From the NCBI GenBank assembly GCA_026545765.1, contig CM048843.1, forward strand, positions 16,273,200 to 16,337,199: a stretch of DNA of 64,000 nt. The letters are read 5' to 3'. This document shows, in pieces, positions 55,192-64,000 of this stretch; position 1 is the stretch's first letter, and every line of letters starts with the position of its first letter. The notes under the pieces are model-generated. The model worked only from the letters and a program-made list of their open reading frames with translations. It ran no database searches and had not been told where the DNA came from. This DNA is from Plantago major (lineage: Eukaryota; Streptophyta; Magnoliopsida; Lamiales; Plantaginaceae). A program made the translations under genes and the position numbers.

Positions 55192-56000
55192 ATCTCCCCC
55201 TTAATCTTAGTCTTTCATCAAGCAATAGCATTCCTTTGGGCTCATTGATTCCTTTTGATCCAATAAGCATGTTTGAGCCCAACTTGATATATCCTACAAA
55301 ATATTCATAGAGAAACAACTACAAACATTGAACCGGTTATGTTACGAAGAAAGGTTAAATTACTAAACAAAGTGCACTAAATCGCACTTTCAATCTCCCC
55401 CTTAATTCTGATCTTTCTTCACACAACCTAAAACCAGTTTGTTAGTCAAATCGAACAAGTAGGATTTAAACAAGTCAAGAGGAATCCTTTGTTGGGAACT
55501 GAAAGATAAAGTCCAATCGATCAATGCTGATGGACAATGTTGAGTCAACACAGAACTCAACATTGCTGTAAATATGCACTTTCAAATTCCCTCTTATGTC
55601 TTTGTCTACTCATCTCCTTTGAACTCATCATGGGCATCATATCATACTTCTTTTGACAATTCACTTTTCGAGTTAGTGAATAAAGACAAACTTGCGTAGA
55701 ATCGTAAACAAAAGTAAATCGCAATGTTGACACAACATTGATCAACACCGCACTATTCAATCTCCCTTTGTCTTTCTTCACAAAAACACACTGAACAAAC
55801 TTGTTAGACACAAACAAATATAACAGGCATGAAACTACGAACTCCCCTCAACATTAGGCGAGCAATATAACAAAATAAAGTATGTTTGTTTTTGTTCAAT
55901 CTCTTCTCTTCTCCCCTTTTTGAGAAGAAAGATATTTCTCGATTATTCAACCAAGTTCACGAAGGAGACAAGAAGACATGCAATGAGTACAATCTTGAGT
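55192..56000 (-). repeat. Repeated polypurine-tract-like blocks, fossil B
   Basis: The words ATCTCCCCCTTAATCTTAGT (55192), TCAATCTCCCCCTTAATTCT (about 55390), CAATCTCCCTTTGTCTTTCT (about 55757) and TTCAATCTCTTCTCTTCTCC (about 55896) recur, the first three followed by sequence resembling TTCTTCACA. Read on the minus strand these are purine tracts. Multiple such tracts before the 3' LTR are known for Sireviruses. Confidence 0.7.
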
Positions 56001-57371
56001 TGTGGACTATAGGACTGCAATAAGAGTCAGACAATGTTGGAGAATGATGTTGAAAACAATGAGTTCAACATTGGCGTACCAAGGTGATATAAGCGGGAAA
56101 AAAGTTTGGATCGGTGGAGGCGAATCGGGAATAGAGGTTGGATTAATGAGAAGCGGTGTTAGGATAATAATGGATGGTCATGATGGGTGTTGTTGGGTTT
56201 GCCTTAAACGATCCTGCAAATATATATCAATTCTACAGAAACTGTGCATAACGGTTAATAAAAGATTAAAGTTACAAGTAAAAGCAGTTATCCGTCAAGT
56301 CATAGTAATCGGATAAGCAGATAAACCCTAGGCAGGTTGACCAAAAATCTTGATCTTAAATAATGACTTGAAATGCAAGAACAGGAAAGCAAAAACCCCA
56401 AACCCCAAAGAAACACCTTAGACCTGAAACACCTCAGACCTACTCCCCCTCAAACCCAAAAACACACAGAAAGGTCAGAAAGAGACGCACATATAAAAAG
56501 AGCAAATAGTACTTCAAGCACAGTCAATGTTGACCTGAATGTTGACTCAACATCGATGACAACATCGGGAAATCAGACCACTCTTAATGTAAGTCAGCCA
56601 GGAAACCAAGTCTCAAGATGTGCAGATTAGATTAACACCGCGATCTGCAGCAAAGAAGAGAGAGAAAGGAATACCAAAGAAACACACTCAACATTGCCTC
56701 AAAAAGTAAATTGAACAATTAGCATAAGTTTGAGTGGGGGTGACCATGAGACCGTGAACCATGTCAAATAATTGGAACACGTATGAATCCGCTCCAAAGC
56801 CGAAGCCTATGCGGAGTTAGGCAAACACACGTCTCATGGCATAAAATCACTCAATTTGACCACATTTGGTAATTTGGTACTCAGAAAGTGAACCAGCAGC
56901 ATTACGAGAATCGGCACTTTTGTGCGTGTCGGTTTCCTGTACAGGTCATCAACCCTCACGACATATGACACATTGGCCACGTCGATATCTGGATAGTATT
57001 TGAAACACGCCAACACGATCCTCGTGAAACACTTGAGCCCTTTTATCATAATTCATCGATTTATTAAGCATAAAGGATGGAGGCAACATCAAGTGTGAGT
57101 CAAGGTACGAGTAAAATAGCCAAAAAACAAAAAGTGGGTTTTACATAAAGCAAACACAAGAGACTCGATCCCTTTCAACCTTGATTTCAAATAGCCTTTC
57201 AACCCCTAAGCATCACCTGTAAGCTACAAAGTAGGAACAACCATAGACAAAGATGTGAATACGTAAAGCACATAGACACACACACAAAAAGAAAAAAAAA
57301 ATCCAAAGGCAACAAAAACACATCACTTTTCTGCAGCCAGTGTTGACTGTGATGTTGAGTCAACACTGGTT
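56001..57371 (-). other. 3' internal region of fossil B
   Basis: Sequence between the RNase H remnant and the purine-tract blocks. No recognisable domain is found. It holds several CAACATTG-type palindromes (about 56030, 56525, 57345) and short frames I cannot assign. Confidence 0.5.
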
Positions 57372-58030
57372 TCAACATCGAAGATCACAAAGAGCACAAA
57401 TCAAGAGATCTCCTAAGACTGAAGAATCTCTCACAATTAAAGGTTTGGTAAAAATATCTACAAGTTGATTGGTTGTATCTAAGTGTTGTATGACTATTAC
57501 TTGCAGATTGACCATATCCTTAAGAAAATTATGCCTAATGTCTATGTGTTTCATGCGTGAGTGCAAAACAGGCTTCTTAAAATTATTTATGGCACTAAGG
57601 TCATCACAGAACATCAACAAGGTATCACATTGTCGACCAAAGTCATGCAGCATATTTTTCACCCATATCAATTGTGTAACACAACTCCCAGATGTTACAT
57701 GTTCAGATTCAACATATGAGAGTGACACATTGTTCTGTTTCTTGTAATACCATGACATTAAATTAGAATCAAGATAAAAGCAACCTCCACTAGTGTATTT
57801 TCTATCATCTAGATCACCAGCCCAATCAGAAACACTAAATCCCACTAGATTAGTGTTTGTATCACATGCATACCATAATCAAGATTAACAGTTCTCGATA
57901 TATATATGAAAAATCTTTTAAGAACAATCAGGTGTGGGATTTTAGGGTTAGACTGATACCTGGCACAAACACACACATAAAACATGATGTCAGGTATGCT
58001 GGTTGATAGATATAGAAGGTTGTGAGTCAT
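57372..58030 (-). pseudogene. RNase H end of pol, fossil B
   Basis: Contains WAGDLDDRKYTSGGCFYLD, SWYYKKQNNVSLSYVESEHV, a SRMKHIDIRHNFLKDMV segment and LVDIFTKPL, which are the RNase H and terminal motifs of copia pol. Upstream the wording continues with a YLSTSIPDIMFYVCVCARYQ segment. It is broken, and the earlier pol domains are not recognisable. Confidence 0.8.
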
Positions 58031-58280
58031 TATTACATCTAATGTTGGTCAACATCATCTCCAACATCGATTCTGCGAGCATAAGACCATTAGCCATAGG
58101 AGTCTTTGGGTTACTATCATGCTCATCTCATGGGTACCGTCAGATGGAATTTCTGCCTGTAATGTTGAGCTCAATGTTGTGTCATCATTGCTGTCAGCAT
58201 TGACAATTTCTCCTTGTACACCAGCTGGAGTTCTTGGTTTAGACACCTTTTAGTTCGATGTCAGTTTTCTCGGGAGTAGT

Positions 58281-59668
58281 TTACGTAACTTTCAAAGAGT
58301 CGCAACAACTTTGTTTATTTTTGGATGCAGTGCCTTTCTGGACAAAGACATTAGAAGAGACAGTTTCGAAAACAGACAATGTTGACTCAACATTGTTTTC
58401 ATTCATTAGTTTCAGCTCCTCCCAGTGATAATCTGCAGATAGATCAACTGAACCATGTAGACACAAAACATTAGTAGAAACTGATTCCTCAGGGTTAGTA
58501 CAGAAAAGTGTTTCACAGTTTTGAGAATCATCATAGTCGAAAAGACTTCTTTTGTCAATGTTGGACCAACATTGTTTCTCAACATTGTTCAGAACAGCAG
58601 ATAGGGCTTTGGCATGAACTTCTGGATCATCAACTTCCTGTTCGTCATCTGAAACATCACTGAGACAAGCTAGCATAGTCTTTTTCTCCTTTCAAAGAGT
58701 GTTAGCACATTCATTCTGATAATGCCCCCATCCTTGACATTCAAAACATCTAACTTTACTAAGTTTACTAAGACTAGGGCTAGAGTTAGACACACCAGTT
58801 TTCTTTTTGAAATTTCTAGTTCCTTTTGAGTTGCTCGAAGAGCTTCTATTAGAATTCTTCCTGAATCTAAGTTTCTCAATTTTCCTAACCAAGTCATTGT
58901 AGGCTTCTTCAGTCATGTCATCAGAATCATCACTACTGCTTTCAGGCTCAGTAACTTTAGCTTTAGATTTAGAGTGAAGGGACATACTAAGGATTTTCGT
59001 ACCTTTTCTTTAGTTATCAATTATCTCAAAATTTTTCAAATTGTTCATCAAGGTATAAAAATCCATAGTAGCCAGATTGTGAGTGTCTTCCAAAATAGTA
59101 ACTTTAGTGTCAAATTTTGTAGAGAGAGAACGAATGGCTTTAGAAATCAGTTGCTTGTTGGAAATAGCATCACCAAGAAGTTGAACATCATTAGACAAAG
59201 TCAAAAGCTTTTCAAAATAAGAATCAATGGTTTCAGCTTCTTCCATTCTTAGATTTTCAAATTTTGACCAAAGCATTCGAAGTTTAGTTTGTTTGACACT
59301 ATTATCACCTTCACAATGATTCTGAAGTAAGTCCCAAGCTTGTTTAGCAGTAGTGCAATTTTGAATGATTTTAAACATATGAGCATCAACATGTCCAAAA
59401 ATGGCATTTAAAGCTTTTTCATTGTAAGAGCTTAAAAGAAAGTCACCCGGGTGAAGCGTTCTTCGTATGGAACAATATCTCCATCAAAGATCGTGTCCTT
59501 GATGGGGACAAATCCTTCAAGAACAGATCTCCAAGCTTGACCTTCAATGGACTTGATGTATGTCCTCATCCTGATTTTCCAGTAGTGGTAGTTCGATCCA
59601 TCAAGCATAGGTGGCCTGTAGACGCTTGAGTTTGCAACTTCCATTGTAGTAGTACCAAATCCAGACAC
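58281..59668 (-). pseudogene. gag region of fossil B
   Basis: Begins near 59668 with VYRPPMLDGSNYHYWKIRMR. It continues with CTTAKQAWDLLQNHCEGDNS, LRMLWSKFENLRMEEAETID and ATMDFYTLMNNLKNFE (copia UBN2 gag), then a zinc knuckle CFECQGWGHYQNEC (about 58740) and an acidic tail. The palindromes at 58377 and 58556 fall in the tail. It is broken. Confidence 0.85.
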
Positions 59669-59685
59669 CAGTAGTTAGGTGGCTA

Positions 59686-59697
59686 GCTCTGATGCCA
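59686..59697 (-). other. Primer-binding site of fossil B
   Basis: On the minus strand TGGCATCAGAGC starts two bases after the 5' LTR. It differs by one base from the usual initiator Met-tRNA match. Confidence 0.9.
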
Positions 59698-59699
59698 CT

Positions 59700-60178
59700 T
59701 GTTAGAACTTAGGATCCCGGATTGGTACTTGAAACAAGATCAATAGACAATGTTGCCAACAATGTTGTTCAACATTGTCTTCAACACAGCAAACAAATAG
59801 CAGCGGATGAATATGAATGAAACTTCTATTACCAAGCCAACATATAGAAAAATATATTGGCAGCGCCGTAGGCAAAATATCTACTGACAGGAAAAGTAGA
59901 TCTAATCAAGTGGGTTTAATACAAAGCAACTCAAACTCTTTCCTTATTCCTGCAGAAATTCGAATTGATTGCTTCCAGTCCAAGTCATCAATCCAATTGG
60001 CCTGCTTGTTTCTATGTTGTTCATTGTGCGTAATGTTGTTCCAACATTGTATCGGCACTATTTCGCAATGTTGCACAACATTGAAATCCTGCAGTTCACA
60101 AACAACAACAACAAACACAAACATTGAACTGAATCATGAAAGATAAGATTAACTAATCAAGTGCAACTTGCATTTTCA
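59700..60178 (-). repeat. 5' LTR of fossil B
   Basis: 479 bp with the same termini as the 3' LTR (TGTTAGAACTTAGG and GCAACTTGCATTTTCA), followed by the GTTTG duplication. Confidence 0.9.
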
Positions 60179-60183
60179 GTTTG

Positions 60184-60467
60184 TTTGTCTCGTTTGGTCT
60201 CTGCAGAAGACCGTATCTAAGAAGGTTTACTCTATAACAATCACTAAATGTTTATTGCTTCCAAATAAATAGTAAATCTCATGAAAGTACTAATATTGTT
60301 TATCTAAGATAATGAGTAAGTTTTCTAAGAAACACACTCTAGATAGAGACATAGAAACATAGTTTCTATATATTACGTATTAACCCCAATAACAAACCAC
60401 TTGTCAAAAACACCCAAACCCAAGGGCAAGAAGGTGGGTCGGACCGTCTATGATACGGGTCGGTATA
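60184..60467. other. Short interval between two retroelement fossils
   Basis: AT-rich, with no gene seen. GTATA (60463-60467) precedes the LTR of fossil C and may be one half of its target duplication; the other half is outside the window. Confidence 0.4.
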
Positions 60468-62168
60468 TGTTGGTCCAGATAACGGCAAAGTGAAAGACTA
60501 GAGGGGAGGGGGGGGGGGGATGAATAGTCTTTCAAAACTTTTGTCGATAAACACGGTTTCTCAGATATCTATGAAGATTTCTGATACTTAATTTTAGAGA
60601 GCGGAAGACTTTTCTGTGATAAGTGCACGTGCTCAGAAAGATAGGTGTAAATACTTTGCAAGGTAAATTAAGCAAGTAATAAGATGCAAAAAGTAAATAA
60701 CACAAGTCTTTTTATAGTGGTATCTGAAGGTGGCGTAATCCTTCAACTAATCCACTTCGGCCTTTCTCAGACCTAGAATTCACTAAGATATATAAATGAG
60801 GTAACCTTACAAGTATCTTCTCTTGATTCCTAAATACACTAGGTTACAACCAAGTGTTCCCCCTGAGTTATTCCCCGGCTTTCACAGCCAAGTACTTCCT
60901 GTACTCAGATCCTTTTGAGCTATTCCTTAGTTTCCCAAACTAAGTACTTCCTATGCTCAGTAACCTTGGAGTTATTCATTAGTTTCCCAAATTAAGTACT
61001 TCCTGTACTCCACGCCGAATAAGGTGTTGGTTAAGGTAGTTTGTCAGGTGAGCTTCTTTAATAACTTGTTCAGTTATGCAGATAGCCCTATGAATCAGTA
61101 ATGCAGATAGCCCTATGAATCAAGTATACTTAATACACTTTGCAATGTATGGTATCTTGTTCTTTACTGACCCAAGTCTATGATAAGTGTTCAAGAGAAT
61201 AAATCTCAGATATGAAATCTTAGTTCAACTCTTTCACAAATAACGATGCTTGTTAAGGATCAGGACACTTAGAACTTTTGTGCTACTTAGAATCAAGAGC
61301 TTTGGTCGCAACAGAAAGCTTGAAGGTAAGTAGTGTGCTTGAGAGAACTTGTGAGAGTAATCAATGTAAGTTCAGTGTTCTAAGTTCTGTGTGTTCTAAG
61401 GTGTGTTCTCAAGCAGTCTAAGTGTTTGATATTTATAGATGAATTTGAGTGCCGTTTGAATAGTATCCGTTAGGCTTAAATCAAATTCAAACTATTGATA
61501 TCTGAGTATAGTACTGTAGTACGTTTGTCTTCTTCTTCAGAAGCTACCGTTTTTTGTTCAGACATCTCTGTCCGTGCATTTAATGCATTGTACTATACTT
61601 TTGTCCTGTAGTGCTAACGGAACTATGCATGGTATCAGAGATCTTTATGCTATCAGATTTCTCTGATGTTGTGCACGTCCTTTTCAAGAGTTTATCACAA
61701 CTCCAGATATCACTTGTTGAAACACCTTGTTATAATATATTTCTTTTCAGAAACATAGTTTATGTCCAAGGTATCTGAGTGTAGATATCTGTGGGCACTT
61801 TCCTCATCTCAGAAACCTTTTATTTCTCAGATATCTTTTTGCAACACTGTTTTATTTAAAAACGCTTATGTCTTTAAGATATCTGGTCATAGGTATCTGG
61901 AAACCTTTGTCTTCAACAATCTTGTGCAGTCTTCACATCTTCAAATCCTTTGAACATTTCATGCTGGATGCCTTCTTCTTGGTCTTCTTTATAGAAAAAT
62001 AAAAATTACATTCAAAGACCTAACATCCTATACAAGATTAGCTAGACTATCATACTTAGTGAGTTTCCTCTTTTACAGTGTTCAAGTGAACCAAGAGTAC
62101 TAACCACCTTTCTGAGCTAAGATAAGTCATTAGGTTGCTGATCAAAATCTAAACAGATATTCCTAACA
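60468..62168 (-). repeat. 3' LTR of fossil C
   Basis: 1701 bp. On the minus strand it starts TGTTAGGAATATCTG and ends CGTTATCTGGACCAACA, the same end as in fossil A. GAGTACAGGAAGTACTT-type repeats and ATATCTGA words are shared. A run of 12-14 G bases lies near 60506. Confidence 0.88.
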
Positions 62169-62499
62169 AATTTCCCTCATTTTGATCAGTCAATGATGAC
62201 TATCTGACCTATTACAAATTTGGATGAGGAAACAATCCACCACTTAATCATTTCTTAAGATATTTCAATTCATATAATTAAGTGCAGAAAGTAAACATCA
62301 ACCAAATCACAAGGTGTGATCTTTGCTGACAAGTTATATTTTATAGATTGATATCTGAGAGTAGGTTCATCATATATGTTACAAAGAAGGTTCACATATA
62401 ACTTTAATAAAATTCAATTTAGTGCAGTCAGCAAGATACAAAATACATAGTAAATTAGGACAATAGGAGTAACCAAGCTCCAAGTAGACATCCTAATAA

Positions 62500-63790
62500 A
62501 CTAGTTTTCAAGTCTTCAAATCTTCAGCAGCTCCAAGGATCAATTTGCATACTCCCTATCTCCAAATCTTTTGATATCATCTGAGTAGTCATAGAGTAAG
62601 GTTCTGACCAACATCTCAGTGTCTCTGGCATAACCACATACTTCTTTGTATGATTTGGTGGGATTTTTCTTTTCAAAGTGTTTGACCCATAAATACTTTC
62701 CCCATTTCCAGGCATGCTCAATTCTGATATCTAATAGCTTGAAGTAATCATATATGATCCTCAGATATCTGATGTCACCCTTGTATTGATCTTCAGTCAT
62801 GTAGAATGACTCAAAGGGTTCCACAGCAAGTCTTGGCCTTGTGCCTGTTCCAGTGAGGTTTGGGACTCTATGCACATCATCAGGTTTTCCATAAGGACAT
62901 TCATCATAAAGGTCCTTCCTCATGGCTTCAACTCTCTTGACAACTTCAAAATCCAACCAAGCTTTGACATGATTGGTGTTGATCAAGATTGGCTTATCTT
63001 TTCTCCATGCCATAAGTTGTTGATGGATGGGTACTGGAAATCCTTTTTCATTTACAAGCAAGTGCTTGAGTTCCAGTATCCATTATCCATTCCTCTGATG
63101 AATACACCTGTAGGAGGAGGAGTTGTTGTCAGTCTTCACATACTCAATTCTGGCTTCTTCTGGCCTGAGTGGAAGTTGACCTTTTCTTCTTTCAGCTCTC
63201 AATCTATTCCTCCTTTGCCTTGAGTTTTCCCTTGGATTGCTTGAAGAATCACCCTGGATTGACTTGGTATTTTCAGAGGGTGTTTTAGCTTCCAAAGGCT
63301 TTGCAGCTATGGGCTCAGTTAGGCTATCAATTTTTCTTTTTCTGTGAAGAGGAGCTTCATCTTCATCAGTCTCTTCATCATCATCATCAAGATTAATTCT
63401 TGTGAGAGTTTTGCAGCCTTCTTCATTGCCCAGGGATTTGATTTGGCCTTCTTCTTCTTCTTCAGAAGACTCATCAATCCCTTTCACTTGTCTTCTCCTT
63501 GGAGCCTTGGTACTCCTTGGAGGTTTCTGTGCCATGGCCATTGTTACCACTGAAGTTCCTTCAGTTGGTTTCTGGGAAGTAGCTACTATTTGCAAAGCAG
63601 CTTGAATTGAGGAGGGCTCATTGATTCTGAGTGGTGGCTGGGAAGTTTTCTTGTTTCTTCTTCCTCTCTGAGTAGCACCAGCTCTAGATTTCTTCTTATA
63701 TCCTTCCCCTTCTTCCCATTCCCCCTGACTTTGAGGTCCAGATTTGTACAATCCTTCCCTCTTAGTCATTGTTGGCTGACTAAGCTTCAT
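62500..63790 (-). pseudogene. Accessory region after pol, fossil C (partial)
   Basis: Two coding-like blocks: a Lys/Arg/Glu-rich one (QIVATSQKPTEG, QKPPRSTKAPRRRQVKGIDE, EDEAPLHRKRKIDSLTEP) and a following one (NTNHVKAWLDFEVVKRVEAM, ESFYMTEDQYKGDIRYLRII, NPTKSYKEVCGYARDTEML). Both have counterparts at the end of fossil A. Conservation of the same two blocks in two diverged copies suggests a real protein in the parent elements. Nucleic-acid binding is only a guess from the basic composition. I know no family for it. Confidence 0.6.
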
Positions 63791-64000
63791 AAAGGATTCT
63801 GAGAGAGACTAAAAATGCCCTTGTAAGCAGTTATAGGCAGTGACCAACTTCTGAAGTTCAGCTTTGAGCTCCTGATTTTGTTTGATAAGTCCATTTTACT
63901 TATCAGTGAGCTCTGCCAATGGGCCTTGAATGGCATCTGCTTTTCTAGCAGCATAGCTAGCTTCTTCAAAAGCTTTTGCAGCTAAGTTTTGGTCATCATC

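Larger units (their letters stand above)
54295..60178 (-). mobile_element. Sirevirus-like copia fossil B
   Basis: LTR-bounded, with the 5-bp duplication GTTTG on both sides (54290-54294 and 60179-60183). On the minus strand the order is 5' LTR (60178-59700), primer site, gag with a zinc knuckle, an RNase H remnant, a non-coding 3' part, a purine tract and the 3' LTR (55191-54295). The RNase H wording (DRKYTSGGCFYLDSNLMSWY, VSLSYVESEHVTSGSC) is of SIRE type. It is broken; of pol only the RNase H end is recognisable. The LTRs are 897 and 479 bp long but very similar where they align. It is dense in CAATGTTG/CAACATTG palindromes. Confidence 0.9.
60468..64000 (-). mobile_element. Sirevirus-like copia fossil C (3' part, runs off window)
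   Basis: Minus-strand element related to fossil A. Its 3' LTR is 60468-62168, and 62169 onward matches the last part of fossil A's post-pol region (about 39700-41020). The 5' part, including pol, lies beyond the window. It diverges from fossil A enough to be a separate older insertion or subfamily. The coding state of the visible part is better kept than in A, but wholeness cannot be judged. Confidence 0.85.

Overview
This window is nuclear DNA of a flowering plant. It has AT-rich intergenic sequence, genes split by GT-AG introns, and nested plant-type transposons. The three host proteins look like those of eudicots. An asterid such as a Lamiales species is my guess, but the sequence does not fix the species.

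Host genes lie in the first 19.3 kb. (1) A chloroplast-type SOUL heme-binding protein runs on the minus strand (2206-7085, 8 exons, 304 aa, close to Arabidopsis At3g10130). (2) A single-exon 3-ketoacyl-CoA synthase for very-long-chain fatty acid elongation runs on the plus strand (14058-15416, 452 aa). (3) An ARGLU1-like RS/coiled-coil RNA-processing protein runs on the minus strand (15894-19236, 4 exons, 277 aa, one GC-AG intron). The last two genes converge. They do not form a pathway and are simply neighbours.

The rest is mobile DNA, and many boundaries could be set from target-site duplications (TSDs). 1477-1757 is a small solo LTR (TSD GAAAT). 7439-11838 is a Mutator-like element (9-bp TSD ATAAATTAA) that carries what looks like the first exon of a long-chain acyl-CoA synthetase gene (a Pack-MULE), and a CACTA element (7823-11202, TSD GGA) sits inside that captured exon. 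12230-12762 is a hAT MITE (8-bp TSD AATTCAAC). 20.5-24.5 kb holds a decayed MULE with a FAR1-like transposase and an OTU domain, converging on a gene fragment with possible plant-mobile-domain similarity. 25209-25416 is a Stowaway MITE. 26101-26896 is a long-TIR MULE-type element (TSD TTTATGTTC).

27206-43100 is a 15.9-kb Sirevirus-like Ty1/copia fossil (TSD ACTAG) with nearly identical LTRs and an unusually long region after pol. 44021-51486 is a solo LTR (TSD CTTAC) split by a second CACTA element (44149-49624, TSD CTA). 52.8-53.8 kb is another LTR remnant. 54295-60178 is a minus-strand copia fossil (TSD GTTTG). 60468-64000 is the 3' part of a minus-strand relative of the 15.9-kb element and runs off the window.

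Four observations stand out: the LACS-carrying Pack-MULE with its nested CACTA; a covarying palindromic repeat (GTGA..TCAC alternating with GTGG..CCAC) shared by the two CACTA elements; family-specific palindromes spread through each copia element; and the long intron-like-bearing region after pol in the 15.9-kb element.
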